NCBI RefSeq assembly: GCF_000092025.1
Contig: NC_003063.2
Location: forward strand, 1,045,001 to 1,109,000
Direction: 5' to 3'
Length of the DNA: 64,000 nt
Source of the DNA: Agrobacterium fabrum str. C58
Lineage (GTDB): Bacteria; Pseudomonadota; Alphaproteobacteria; Rhizobiales; Rhizobiaceae
The translations under genes and the position numbers were made by a program. This document shows, in pieces, positions 37,301 through 47,294 of this stretch (position 1 is its first letter; the number at the start of each line of letters is the position of its first letter). The notes beneath the pieces were generated by a model. That model worked only from the letters and a program-made list of their open reading frames with translations, did no database searches and was not told the DNA's origin.

Positions 37301-39558
37301 GTCCCCAGTTCGGCAATATGCATGGAACTGAAGTTGAGGATCTGCGCACTCGTCAGGGCTTCAACCTGGGCGGTGCTGAATGTCGCCACTTGCTGCTTGC
37401 TCAGCCCAGAAATACCCGCGGCGCTCAGGCCGGAAATCTGTGCTGTCGAAAGAGCCGCGACGGCCTCGGTGCCAAGCGCCGCAATTTGTGCCGAGCTCAA
37501 CATTGCCATCTGCCTGCTCGACAGCCTGGAAATCTGCTCGGTGCTGAGCGCGGCGATCTGGCCGGTTGAAAGTCCGGTCATGCTTGACGTGCTTATGGCC
37601 GCGATCTGGGCCATGGAAAGCGATGCGATGTTGCTGGCGCCCATCGCCGTTATCTGTCCCGAGCTGAGAGCCGCGATCTGGGCCGTGGTCAAAGCCGAAA
37701 ACTGATCGGGGCGCAGGATTGCAATCTGCTCCGGGGTCAGGCCCTTGATGCTTGCCGCACTCAATACGGCGGTCTGGCTGGTGGACAAGGCAGCGACATC
37801 GCTACCCAAGGCGGCGACCTGCGTTGAACTCAACGCCTTGATCTGCGTGGTGGACAAAAGGCTGACTTGGCTGCCGCTCAAGGCTTCTACCTGATCGGAC
37901 GTCAGGCCGGCGATCGCACTGGCGCCGAAGGCGGCGATCTGAGCGGCGGTCAGTGCTGCAATGACATCCGTGTTCAAGCCCGACATGGCCTTACCGGTAA
38001 TCGCGGCAAGATCAGCGCTCGAGAAGGTCGCGAGATCTTCCACGCTCAGGGCAGCGAGTTGTGTTGAACTCAGCGATTTCACCTGTGTCGGGGAGAGGGC
38101 TGCCACCTGACTGGTGCTCAGGGCTTCGATCTGGTCGTCGGTCAGACTGGCGATCGCGCCGGTCGTCAGGGCGGCGATCTGAGCGGTGGTCAGCGCGGCG
38201 ATTGCGCCGGTGCTCAGGCCTGATATTGCCTTGCCGGCAATCGCCGCAATATCGGCGGTCGAAAATGTCGCGATATCATCCGGGCTCAGGGCTGCAATTT
38301 GAGCCGAGTTCAGCAGCTTCACCTGTGCCGCGGAGAGGGCCTCGACCTGCCGGGTGCTGAAGGCTTCGATCTGATCGGCTGTCAGGCTAGCGATCACGCC
38401 GGTGCTCAGGGCCGCAATGTGAGTGGCCGACAGGGCCTCGACCTGACCGGCGCTCAGGGCCTGGAACTGTGCCGAACTGAGGGCGTTCAGCTGGGCTGTC
38501 GTCAGCGCGGCGATCTGATCCAGCGTCAGAGTACCGATCGCCTCCGTGCTCAGGCGGGGCATGGCTGTGCCCGTGATCGCGGCGATGTCGGCGGTGGAGA
38601 ATGTTGCGATGTCCTCTGCGCTCAGGACCGCGAGCTGCGACGCAGTCAGCGACCGTACCTGTAACGGTGACAGGGCTTCGACCTGGCTCGTACTCAAGGC
38701 CGCGACATGGGTCGTTTTGAGTGCTGCGATCTGCGCTGTCGTCAAGGCGGCTATCTGAGCGGTACTCAGGGCCTCGATCTGCTCGGTCGTCAGGCCGGCA
38801 ATCGCGCTTGCATTCAGAGCGGCGACGCGATCCGACGTCAGTTCCGCGATTGCCTCGATGCTCAGGCCCGTTATGGCCTTGCCGGTAATAGCAGCGATGT
38901 CGGCCGCGGAGAAGGTGGCGATATCGTCTGTGCCGAGGGCAGCGAGCTGAAGCGAGCTCAACACCCTCACCTGGGCAGGGGTCAAGGCTTCCGCCTGCTG
39001 CGGGCTCAGGATCGCGATCTGTTCGGTCGTCAGGCTTGCGATCGCGCTGATGTTCAGAGCCGCGATCTGATCCGGGGTAAGTCCTGCGATCACCTCCGTG
39101 CCGAGGCCCGGCATGGCTTTGGCCGTGATCGCCGCCATGTCAGCGGTCGAGAAGGTTGCGATATCCTCTGCGCTCAGCGCCGCAAGTTGTGCGGAGCTGA
39201 GAACGCGCACCTGGGAAGAGGTCAGGGCTTCTGCCTGATCCGTCGTCAGGGCATGAAACTGGGTGGTCGTCAGCGCGGAAACCTGGCTCGCACTCAGACT
39301 TTTGATGGCGTATTGATCGAGAATGTTGAGTTGGTCGAGCGTCAAACCAACAATGGCGCCCTGTGAAATGGCGCTCAGCTGCTGAGAGTTGAGGATTTTC
39401 ACATCCTCCACATCCAATGCCGCGATCTGATCCGATGAGAGCGCCTTGATCTGCGTTGTGGAGAGTGACGCGACGTCCTCGGTTGTCCAGGCTGCGACCG
39501 CCTCTGTCGAGAGATATCTGATCTGATTGACATTCAGGGAAGCAATGATCGACGTCAT
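34363..39558 (-). CDS. Giant octapeptide-repeat protein 1 (putative glycosylated solenoid)
   Basis: 1731 aa from MTSIIASLNVNQIRYLST. Nearly the whole chain keeps an 8-residue period: L-S/T-S/T-x-Q/D-I/V-x-A, about 208 octads (for example LTTAQVEA, LSTDDIAT, FSTKDIAA). Higher-order blocks of ten or more octads recur around the phrase DDIATFST. Each octad offers a hydrophobic pair (positions 1 and 6) and usually two hydroxyl residues. No Cys, and the one Trp is near the N-terminus. There is no signal peptide or membrane segment. The last 57 residues lose the period and are Ser/Thr/Ala-rich, ending ILSYLDV, which could be a type I-style secretion tail. A function is not known to me. It is on the same strand as a GT41 glycosyltransferase and glf. 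Confidence 0.9.
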   Translation of the reverse strand: MTSIIASLNVNQIRYLSTEAVAAWTTEDVASLSTTQIKALSSDQIAALDVEDVKILNSQQLSAISQGAIVGLTLDQLNILDQYAIKSLSASQVSALTTTQFHALTTDQAEALTSSQVRVLSSAQLAALSAEDIATFSTADMAAITAKAMPGLGTEVIAGLTPDQIAALNISAIASLTTEQIAILSPQQAEALTPAQVRVLSSLQLAALGTDDIATFSAADIAAITGKAITGLSIEAIAELTSDRVAALNASAIAGLTTEQIEALSTAQIAALTTAQIAALKTTHVAALSTSQVEALSPLQVRSLTASQLAVLSAEDIATFSTADIAAITGTAMPRLSTEAIGTLTLDQIAALTTAQLNALSSAQFQALSAGQVEALSATHIAALSTGVIASLTADQIEAFSTRQVEALSAAQVKLLNSAQIAALSPDDIATFSTADIAAIAGKAISGLSTGAIAALTTAQIAALTTGAIASLTDDQIEALSTSQVAALSPTQVKSLSSTQLAALSVEDLATFSSADLAAITGKAMSGLNTDVIAALTAAQIAAFGASAIAGLTSDQVEALSGSQVSLLSTTQIKALSSTQVAALGSDVAALSTSQTAVLSAASIKGLTPEQIAILRPDQFSALTTAQIAALSSGQITAMGASNIASLSMAQIAAISTSSMTGLSTGQIAALSTEQISRLSSRQMAMLSSAQIAALGTEAVAALSTAQISGLSAAGISGLSKQQVATFSTAQVEALTSAQILNFSSMHIAELGTEDLAKFTTKDIAAISSSAIAGLSAEAIASLTTAQIAALNTQSINALSTAQIAALTTAQVEALTSTQVNALTSKQIAALSTDDIATFSTKDIAAINSDAIAGLSAETIASLATGQIAALNVRSIAALSTVQIVALTTAQVEALTTVQVGALSSTQLAVLSTDDIATFSTRDMAALGSSAIAGLSKDTVASLTTAQIGALSMAGISGLSTGQIAALTGDQLNVLTNTQIAALTSKQVAAFDVSDITALSTGQIAALSAAGAAGLTTDQIAALSTDQVGAMTSGQIAALSAKQIAALGTDDIATFSTGDIAALSSNAVAGLSRDTVASLTTAQIAALSSAGISGLGTGQIAGLTSEQVNVLTNAQISALTSKQVAALEVTDIASLSAAQIAAIGAAGVAGLTTDQIAALSISQVEALTSAQIAALNSKQIAALSADDLAIFTTAEMAAIGSGAISGLPASTIASLTTAQIAALGAAAVSGLTTDQIAALGTGQVDALTNAQIGALTSKQVTALSVSGIGSLSSAQIAALSTAGVAGLTTDQIAALSTSQVEALTSVQIAALSSKQIAALGADDLDIFTTAEIASIGSSAVAGLSASTIASLTTAQIAALGTAAVSGLTTDQIVALGTGQLNGLTSAQIGALTSRQVAALSATGIAALTKGQIAALDAKAVAGLGSAQAGALSVEQVEALSTRQIAALTSDALQGLSTDMLETFSPDELAAIGAGAIKGLSTNFIAALSTAEVAALSTAGVSGLTSEQVDALGKDRIEALSTSQITALSSSGLAGLTLEDMGTFSSGELAAISSTAIRGLSNSVVASLSSESIAALTTGQVASLSYGQIAAMDAAQIGALSTSQVSALSARQAAALGADDLTTFSAEQIISLSSSAIPGLSTSTLAGLTTSQAAAFTPGQIAAMTSAQVTALNSSKPANSSVQEIASFLSTPAAATSSAQDSTGNTSGSVGTSTTAQDSSDVASAILSYLDV

Positions 39559-39773
39559 GTCTGGAAAATCCTAAAGCCCAAGCCTCGACAGATGAATTTC
39601 CTGCCCCAGCCCTCGGAAGAGCATCGGTTACTCAGGTCCATCATTTTTCAGATGTTGAGTACGCAATCGGGCTTGCCTGAACCTTAAGTTGCGCTTCCGC
39701 CGATCGCCCTTTGCAATATTGAGTTCAGTACAGCAGAGGCTCGGACACCGGCGTGCTCGCCGGCCGATAAATC

Positions 39774-40970
<1,197 letters not shown>

Positions 40971-41032
40971 TCAAGATTTGCCGGGAGGTGCCGCATGGCA
41001 TTTGTCCTGGCCGGTGCCGTTTGATGCGGCGC

Positions 41033-43078
41033 TCAATTGTCCGGGTTCTGCCAGAGGCGGCGGTCATAAGGGATCGGCGCGTAATCGTGCCATTGCCTCA
41101 GCTTCTTCAGGTAGCGCTCGCGGTAGCTCTGTTCGTCCTCGAACTCGATGTTTTCCAGCAGCGCTTCCGCACCCGCTTCATAATAAATATCGAGATTGCT
41201 GAGATCGGGCACCGGGGTCTCGCCGCGCTCGCATTCGCCCTGCATTTGCCAGAAGAGTTCTTCCAGACGCCGTGCGAGCGCAGGGATATCCCGCAGGACG
41301 CTCGTCTCGCGCTGCCGGGCGATCGATTCCCTGACCTCCAGAAGGCTTTGGCGGTCTCGTTCGAAACCGATGGCACGGGCGACATAATCTTCCGGTGAAG
41401 AGCAGATCATTTCCGGCACGCCCGCTGCGGTGACAATGCTGCCGCAGAAGCGTGCGGCGAAGGTCTTGCCGTACATGGTGAGGACGGGCAGGCCTGAGGT
41501 TATCGCATCCGATGCCGTGGAATGTGCGCCATAGGGGAATGTATCGAGAAACAGATCGGCAAGACCGATGCGGGCAATATGCTGCGGGTTCTGGGCCTTC
41601 GGCGCGAAGACGAGCCGCTCGGACGCAACGCCGCTTTTTTCCGCAAGATCTCGCAGGCGTTGATTGACGTCGTCATCACCCGTCAGCAGCCATAGCAGGC
41701 TGCCGGGCGTCTCCGACAGGATGGTCATCCATCGTGCGAAGCAGTTTTCGGTGATCTTCTGCATGCCGTTGAAGCTGGCATAAACGAAGGCATCCTCCGG
41801 CAGTCCGACGTCGGCCCGGCTCGGCCGGGCGGCGACGGGCCGCTTTCGGTCGAGCGGCTGGTCGCAGGCGATGCGCAGCACCTTCTCGGAATAATAGATT
41901 TCGTTCTCCGGCGGGATCATGTAGCCGTCAGAGATCAGATATTGATGGAACGGGCTGCCCATCGATCCGGGGTAACCGCAGAAGCTGACGATGACAGGTG
42001 CTGGACGATAGGCGAAGATTTTTGCGCGCGCGTCCTTGGTGTAGCCATTCACGTCGATCAATATATCGATCTCGTCGGCGATGATCTGTGATGCGGCGGT
42101 GGCATCGTCCACACCGTGAATATCCCGCCAGCAATGGACTGCGGCCTTGATGCGCTCCTGCGTGCTGTCGGTGCCGCGGACATTGCCGCAATAATAGGCG
42201 AAGACCTCGAGGCTGTCCTTGTCATGCAGTTCCAGAACTTCGCAAAGGGCGAAGCCGACGGCGTGATCGCGAAGATCCGATGAGAGGTAACCGACGCGCA
42301 GACGCTGACCGGTGCCGGATTTCTGCTTCGGTGATCTTCGCGGAAAGCGGCTGAGGTCCGGACGCGCGCCGATCAGCGTTTTGCTGAGGCGGTAAGCTTT
42401 GGCCAGCTGGAACATCGGGTCGTCGGCGTAACAGCTGAGCGTCAGCGACGACATCGCATCGAGCATCTTGCGCGGGGAAATGTGGTTCGAAGGGGCGAGG
42501 ACCGGCCATTTGCACTGGCGCTGTCGCAACGATGCCCAGTGCTGGCCGGCTTCCGGCAGTTCCGGCCGCAGTTCAAATGCCTGCAGCAAAGCGGTCTCGG
42601 CCTCTTCGAGCTTGCCGGCGCCTTCGAGAACCCGGCCCATGTTCTGCAGGGTCATGTGCCGATGGCCGATCGTCTCGGCGTCGACATTTTTCGTCACCTC
42701 GGCATAATGCGACCATTGCTCCACCGCGTGGCCGATCAGCCCGGCATCTTCAAGCGCGCGGCCGAGATTGATGTGGCCGGGAGCAAATTCCGGATTGGCC
42801 TTCAGACACGCCCGGAACGCCTGTACCGCACCTGCGCGATCGCCCAGCTGGTTGAGCATGACGGCATAGTTGAAATAGGCGAGATGGATCGTCGGGTTAT
42901 TGTCGTTGAATGCGACCCAGGTCTTGTAAAGCTCTGCCGCAGCGGCCTGCTGGCCGGCGGCATTGAGCGCCTCTGATACGCTCAGCAGATCCATGAGGCT
43001 CAACCGTTGGTTCCGCGCGAGATCAAGGGCGCTGGGAGCGGCGGCGTCGTTTGAAGGAGAGACGTGGTTGGCGGTCAT
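41033..43078 (-). CDS. TPR-containing GT41 glycosyltransferase (OGT/SPINDLY-like)
   Basis: 681 aa from ATG 43078 (AGGATGTC upstream; a TTG 15 bp earlier is weaker). The N-terminal 200 residues hold about four TPR-like repeats (YFNYAVMLNQLGDRAGAVQA, INLGRALEDAGLIGHAVEQW). The catalytic half shows the SPINDLY/OGT signatures: RVGYLSSDLRDHAVGF (about 270), IDILIDVNGYT, FCGYPGSMGSPFHQYLISD, and LFLDTFPYGAHSTASDAITS (about 525). GT41 members transfer GlcNAc, glucose or fucose onto Ser/Thr or Asn of cytosolic proteins, including bacterial adhesins (HMW1C). It lies between two Ser/Thr-rich repeat proteins, which are its likely acceptors. Confidence 0.93.
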   Translation of the reverse strand: MTANHVSPSNDAAAPSALDLARNQRLSLMDLLSVSEALNAAGQQAAAAELYKTWVAFNDNNPTIHLAYFNYAVMLNQLGDRAGAVQAFRACLKANPEFAPGHINLGRALEDAGLIGHAVEQWSHYAEVTKNVDAETIGHRHMTLQNMGRVLEGAGKLEEAETALLQAFELRPELPEAGQHWASLRQRQCKWPVLAPSNHISPRKMLDAMSSLTLSCYADDPMFQLAKAYRLSKTLIGARPDLSRFPRRSPKQKSGTGQRLRVGYLSSDLRDHAVGFALCEVLELHDKDSLEVFAYYCGNVRGTDSTQERIKAAVHCWRDIHGVDDATAASQIIADEIDILIDVNGYTKDARAKIFAYRPAPVIVSFCGYPGSMGSPFHQYLISDGYMIPPENEIYYSEKVLRIACDQPLDRKRPVAARPSRADVGLPEDAFVYASFNGMQKITENCFARWMTILSETPGSLLWLLTGDDDVNQRLRDLAEKSGVASERLVFAPKAQNPQHIARIGLADLFLDTFPYGAHSTASDAITSGLPVLTMYGKTFAARFCGSIVTAAGVPEMICSSPEDYVARAIGFERDRQSLLEVRESIARQRETSVLRDIPALARRLEELFWQMQGECERGETPVPDLSNLDIYYEAGAEALLENIEFEDEQSYRERYLKKLRQWHDYAPIPYDRRLWQNPDN

Positions 43079-43521
43079 GACATCCTGCGGCAAGGCGACA
43101 AAGGGTCGAAGATAAAACAGCCTGTTGATGGGCCGTCTTTAGCTATCGCAGATAACTTGCCTGTGGCTGGATGTGTTTAAAGCCGGATTGCTTGCCCGGA
43201 TCGTCCCCTGGCCCGGAGAGGTGAAATGACCCTCTAGTTAAACGGCGGCTTCCGAAGCGCTGGCGCAGTCATGTGAAGCGATGCCTGCTCACATGTTCTG
43301 CGGATGGGGGGTGTTTCATCCCGCCGTTCTCATGATGATTGAAGGATTGATCTAATAAAATTGCCGATCCCCTCACGCATAAAGTATCGGAAAGAAAATA
43401 CGACGTAATAATCGCCAATCGCTAGGGGTATTTATTGCGGTTTATGGTTAGATAAAACTATCGCGTATTTCGCTGAAAAGATATGCTATTAAAACATTCT
43501 GTAAGGTTATTTCAAACGTAC
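43079..43521. other. Noncoding spacer upstream of the GT41 gene
   Basis: About 440 bp without a credible gene. The half toward 43521 is markedly AT-rich (for example TTAAAACATTCTG and TAAAGTATCGG) compared with the surrounding 60% GC genes. It probably holds the promoter of the GT41-glf transcript on the minus strand. No clear -35/-10 pair or operator could be singled out. Confidence 0.5.
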
Positions 43522-43548
43522 CACGACGCGGCTTTTGGCCGCGTCGTG
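43522..43548 (-). terminator. Hairpin after giant repeat protein 2
   Basis: Eleven-bp perfect stem CACGACGCGGC / GCCGCGTCGTG with a five-base loop, 21 bp past the stop of the repeat gene. On the minus strand only a short GTTTG follows, so termination may be incomplete and some transcription may reach the GT41 gene. Confidence 0.6.
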
Positions 43549-43569
43549 TGTTGTCTGGGTTCTTAAGCC

Positions 43570-46539
43570 TTATACTGTCTTGTAGGCTTTGATGACCGCC
43601 TCGACCTGGGCATCGTTCATGACCTTCATCTGCTGGGCCGAAAGTGCTCCAGCCTGCGCGCTGCTGAGGCCGCCAATGGCCGCAGTGGAAAGACCGGCAA
43701 TGGCGTTGGCGCCAATGGCCTTGATCTCGTCTGTCGAGAACAGGGCAAGCTCGGTGCTGTCGAGCGTCGCGACCTGAGCAGAGTTCAGACCTGCGACCTG
43801 CTCGGATGTGAGGGCCTTGATCTGGTCTGTCGAGAGCGCTGCGAACTGCGTCGTGGACAATGCTGCCGCCTGTGCCTTGCTGAGTGCGGCGATGTTGCCG
43901 GTGCTGAGCTTGGTGGCATCAAGTCCGCCGAGAGCCTTGGCGGTGATCGCCTTGACTTCGTCCGCCGTGAAGGTGGCGAGGTTCGCGGAGTTGAAGGCGT
44001 TGAGCTGCGTCGAAGACAGGCCGGCAATCTGGGTCTTCGTCAGTGCGGATGCATTGTCGGTGGTAAGCGCTGCCAGGGCTGCGGCAGACAGACCGGAGAC
44101 GGCAGTAGCGCCGATCGCCTTGATCTCATCGGTGGAGAAGAGAGCCAGTTCGTCGCTGCTCAGTGTTGCAACCTGCGCGGAGGTGAGGCCGGCAACCTGA
44201 TCGGAGGTGAGAGCCTTGATCTGGTCGGTCGACATAGCAGCGAACTGTGTCGTCGACAGCGCCGAAACCTGTGCCTTGCTGAGTGCGGCGACGTTGCCGG
44301 TGCTGAGCTTAGTGACATCCAGACCGGCCAGCGCCTTGGTGGTGACCGCCTTAATCTCGTCTGCCGTGAAGGTAGCGAGATTTGCAGAGGTGAGGGCGTT
44401 GAGCTGCGTGGATGAGAGGCTAGCAATCTGCGTCTTCGTCAGTGCGGATGCATTGTCGGTGGTAAGCGCTGCCAGCGCCGCAGCAGAGAGACCCGCAACG
44501 GCGTTGGCGGCGATCGACTTGATCTCGTCGGTGGTGAAGAGAGCGAGTTCGTCGCTGCTCAGTGTCGCAACCTGGGCAGAGTTGAGGCCCGAAACCTGCT
44601 CGGAGGTGAGAGCCTTGATCTGGTCGGTCGACAGGGCTGCAAACTGCGTCGAGGAAAGCGATGTAACCTGCGCTTTGGTCAGCGCGGCGATGTTGCCGGT
44701 GCTGAGCTTGGTGACATCGAGACCGCCGAGAGCCTTGGTGGTGATTGCCTTGATCTCGTCTGCAGAGAAGGTGGCAAGGTTTGCGGAGGTCAGGGCATTG
44801 ATCTGCGTGGACGACATGCCCGCGATCTGGGTCTTCGTCAGTGCGGATGCATTGTCGGTGGTAAGCGCCGCCAGGGCTGCGGCAGACAGGCCGGCAACGG
44901 CGTTGGCGCCGATCGCCTTGATCTCATCGGTGGAGAAGAGAGCCAGTTCGTCGCTGCTGAGCGTCGCAACTTGCGCGGAGCTGAGACCGGCGACCTGCTC
45001 GGATGTCAGGGCCTTGATCTGGTCGGTCGACATGGCAGCGAACTGTGTCGTCGACAGCGCCGAAACCTGTGCCTTGCTGAGGGCTGCGACGTTGCCGGTG
45101 CTGAGCTTGGTCACATCGAGGCCGGCCAGTGCCTTGGTGCTGATGGCCTTGACTTCATCGGCGGAGAAAGTGGCGATGCTGCCTGATGTCAGGGCATTGA
45201 GCTGTGTCGAAGACAGACCAGCGATCTGTGTCTTCGTCAGTGCGGTTGCATTGCCGGTGGTGAGGGCAGCCAGGGCTGCTGTGGAAAGGCCAGCGACCGC
45301 ATTGGCGCTGAAGGCGCTGATCTCATCGGTGGAGAAGAGAGCCAGTTCGTCGCTGCTGAGCGTCGCAACCTGCGCGGAGCTGAGACCGGCGACCTGCTCG
45401 GATGTGAGGGCCTTGATCTGGTCGGTCGACATGGCTGCGAACTGTGTTGAGGACAGCGATGCGGCCTGGGTTTTGGTCAGCGCGGCGATGTTGCCGGTGC
45501 TGAGCTTGGTAACATCGAGACCGGCCAGCGCCTTGGTGCTGATGGCCTTGATCTCATCTGCAGAGAAGGTTGCAAGGTTGGCGGAGGTCAGTGCATTCAG
45601 CTGTGTCGAAGACAGACCCGCGATCTGGGTCTTCGTCAGTGCTGCAGCGTTGTCGGTGGTAAGCGCCGCCAGGGCTGCGGCAGACAGGCCGGCAACGGCG
45701 TTGGCGCCGATCGCCTTGATCTCATCGGTGGAGAAGAGAGCCAGTTCGTCGCTGCTGAGCGTCGCAACCTGCGCGGAGCTGAGACCGGCGACCTGATCGG
45801 AGGTGAGGGCCTTGATCTGGTCGGTCGACATGGCAGCGAACTGTGTCGTCGACAGCGCCGAAACCTGTGCCTTGCTGAGGGCTGCGATGTTGCCGGTGCT
45901 GAGTTTGGTGACATCGAGGCCAGCGAGGATCTTGTTGCTGATCGCCTTGACTTCGTCCGCCGAGAAGGTTGCAAGGCTGCCCGACGTGAGCGCGTTGAAC
46001 TGCGTGGAAGACATGGCGGCGATCTGAGACTTCGTCAGTGCGGCTGCATTGTCGGTGCTGAGACCGGCGATAGCCGCCGCGGAAAGACCTGCGATGGCAT
46101 TGGCGCTGATCGACTTGATCTCGTCGGTGGTGAAGAGAGCGAGTTCGTCGCTGCTCAGCGTTGCGACCTGGGCGGAGCTGAGCCCTGCGACCTGAGAGGA
46201 GTTGAGCGCCTTGATCTGGTCGGTCGACATGGCGTCGATCTGGCTGGCATAAAGTGCCGTGACCTGGGACGAAGACAGGCTGCTGACCTGGGCGGAGCTC
46301 AGTTTCGCCATCTGGGTGAGCGTCAGGCCCTTGACCGCCGTTACCGAAATGGCGCGGAGGTCTTCGGAGCTGAAAAGAGCAAGGTTATCCGTGCTCAACG
46401 AGGCGATCTGAGACGAAGAGAGAGCCTTGATCTTGGTGCTATCAAGAGCATTTACGTCTTCCGACGTCAGGCCGGCGATCGTCGACGTGGAAAGCTTGGA
46501 AATCTGCACAGCAGACAGTGAAGAGAGGATCGAAGTCAT
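43570..46539 (-). CDS. Giant octapeptide-repeat protein 2
   Basis: 989 aa starting MTSILSSLSAVQISKLSTST at 46539 behind AAGGACACGTTC. The N-terminus parallels that of repeat protein 1 (MTSI-hydrophobic-x-SL), so the two are homologous. The chain is octads such as LSSAQVAT, MSTDQIKA, LTSEQVAG, arranged as six near-identical 133-residue super-units (16 octads plus one 5-residue step, LDVTK). No Cys or Trp, signal peptide or membrane segment. It ends MKVMNDAQVEAVIKAYKTV without the Ser/Thr tail of protein 1. Function unknown; a solenoid, scaffold or surface protein is plausible, with Ser/Thr at two positions of most octads as glycosylation sites. Confidence 0.9.
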   Translation of the reverse strand: MTSILSSLSAVQISKLSTSTIAGLTSEDVNALDSTKIKALSSSQIASLSTDNLALFSSEDLRAISVTAVKGLTLTQMAKLSSAQVSSLSSSQVTALYASQIDAMSTDQIKALNSSQVAGLSSAQVATLSSDELALFTTDEIKSISANAIAGLSAAAIAGLSTDNAAALTKSQIAAMSSTQFNALTSGSLATFSADEVKAISNKILAGLDVTKLSTGNIAALSKAQVSALSTTQFAAMSTDQIKALTSDQVAGLSSAQVATLSSDELALFSTDEIKAIGANAVAGLSAAALAALTTDNAAALTKTQIAGLSSTQLNALTSANLATFSADEIKAISTKALAGLDVTKLSTGNIAALTKTQAASLSSTQFAAMSTDQIKALTSEQVAGLSSAQVATLSSDELALFSTDEISAFSANAVAGLSTAALAALTTGNATALTKTQIAGLSSTQLNALTSGSIATFSADEVKAISTKALAGLDVTKLSTGNVAALSKAQVSALSTTQFAAMSTDQIKALTSEQVAGLSSAQVATLSSDELALFSTDEIKAIGANAVAGLSAAALAALTTDNASALTKTQIAGMSSTQINALTSANLATFSADEIKAITTKALGGLDVTKLSTGNIAALTKAQVTSLSSTQFAALSTDQIKALTSEQVSGLNSAQVATLSSDELALFTTDEIKSIAANAVAGLSAAALAALTTDNASALTKTQIASLSSTQLNALTSANLATFTADEIKAVTTKALAGLDVTKLSTGNVAALSKAQVSALSTTQFAAMSTDQIKALTSDQVAGLTSAQVATLSSDELALFSTDEIKAIGATAVSGLSAAALAALTTDNASALTKTQIAGLSSTQLNAFNSANLATFTADEVKAITAKALGGLDATKLSTGNIAALSKAQAAALSTTQFAALSTDQIKALTSEQVAGLNSAQVATLDSTELALFSTDEIKAIGANAIAGLSTAAIGGLSSAQAGALSAQQMKVMNDAQVEAVIKAYKTV
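43741..46134 (-). repeat. Six tandem 399-bp super-repeats inside the repeat gene
   Basis: The landmark GTTGCCGGTGCTGAG (plus strand) recurs at 43894, 44293, 44692, 45091, 45490 and 45889, exactly 399 bp apart each time. One unit is 133 codons, so copy changes keep the reading frame. Within each unit a weaker 24-bp period encodes the octads. High identity between units implies recent duplication or ongoing homogenisation. Confidence 0.92.
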
Positions 46540-47294
46540 GAACGTGTCCTTTACCGAATGGCGGATGGTCACGCCTATCTGCTGCCAGACACTGCCCATG
46601 ATGACAGGAACCCGGCATCCGCAAATAAAGCGAAATTGTGGAGAACATGGCTCATGTGAACCTGCGCTGGAAACGCTTCATGCAATTCGAGCCGGAGATC
46701 GGACCCGGATTTTCCACGCTAGCTTGTGCGAATGCCGCTAATAATTTCTTGCCGCTTAAGAAGCTCACGACGTGCGTGTCATATCAGGCGAACATTTAAA
46801 GCCGAGTTAATATTTAGAGTGGCGTCATCTATTCTTGGTAGATGCATATTTTAGATTCTAGTGAAGTATAAAATAAAGCGGACAAGTGTCGGTTTGGCCA
46901 TCTTTCACTGCCAGAAACCAGATGCGTTCGCTATCGTATAGGTAGCATGACTTCGGGATGGCAGGAGTATCGGGTTCTGGTTGCCGGTCTCGCCCTAAAC
47001 TGAATAACGATGCTTGGTAGGGGCTGATGCGCTTATGTAACGCTTGCCCGCCGCGGTTGAAAAATCGTTTTTTTCTTGATTCTCTACGCTGGTATTAGGT
47101 TTTTTTAAAATCGGAAGCTGTTTTTAGGCCATGACAATGCTTCAGCCGGGCAGATGCGACGAATAGGCTAATTCAGCCATACGCTGATGACGACATTCCG
47201 CAAACGGCGCCGAAAGAGCCTTCCCGCTATTGCAGTCAGATCGCTCTTATAACCGCCGCCCTTCCGCGCGTCGTCATGCTGGAATGTGCCGGCT
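46540..47294. other. Long noncoding, AT-rich spacer
   Basis: About 755 bp between the repeat gene and the LysR gene. The first 250 bp have ordinary composition and would contain the leader and promoter of repeat protein 2. From about 46790 to 47130 the sequence is AT-rich with runs such as TTTTTTT (47096-47107 area) and TAAAATAAAG. No open frame with a start signal and recognisable product was found on either strand. Could hold a small RNA, regulatory sites or an old insertion. Confidence 0.5.

Noticed and set aside
34363..39558. Resemblance of octads such as LTPAQVRVL to the start of TAL-effector repeats (LTPEQVVAI)
   Set aside because: There is no 34-residue unit, no variable diresidue and no other TAL domain, so DNA recognition is not supported.
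44207..45796. Long plus-strand open frame (529 codons) opposite repeat protein 2, and similar ones opposite repeat protein 1
   Set aside because: They mirror the 24-bp period of the minus-strand genes, lack ribosome sites and recognisable products, and follow from biased codons of the octads.
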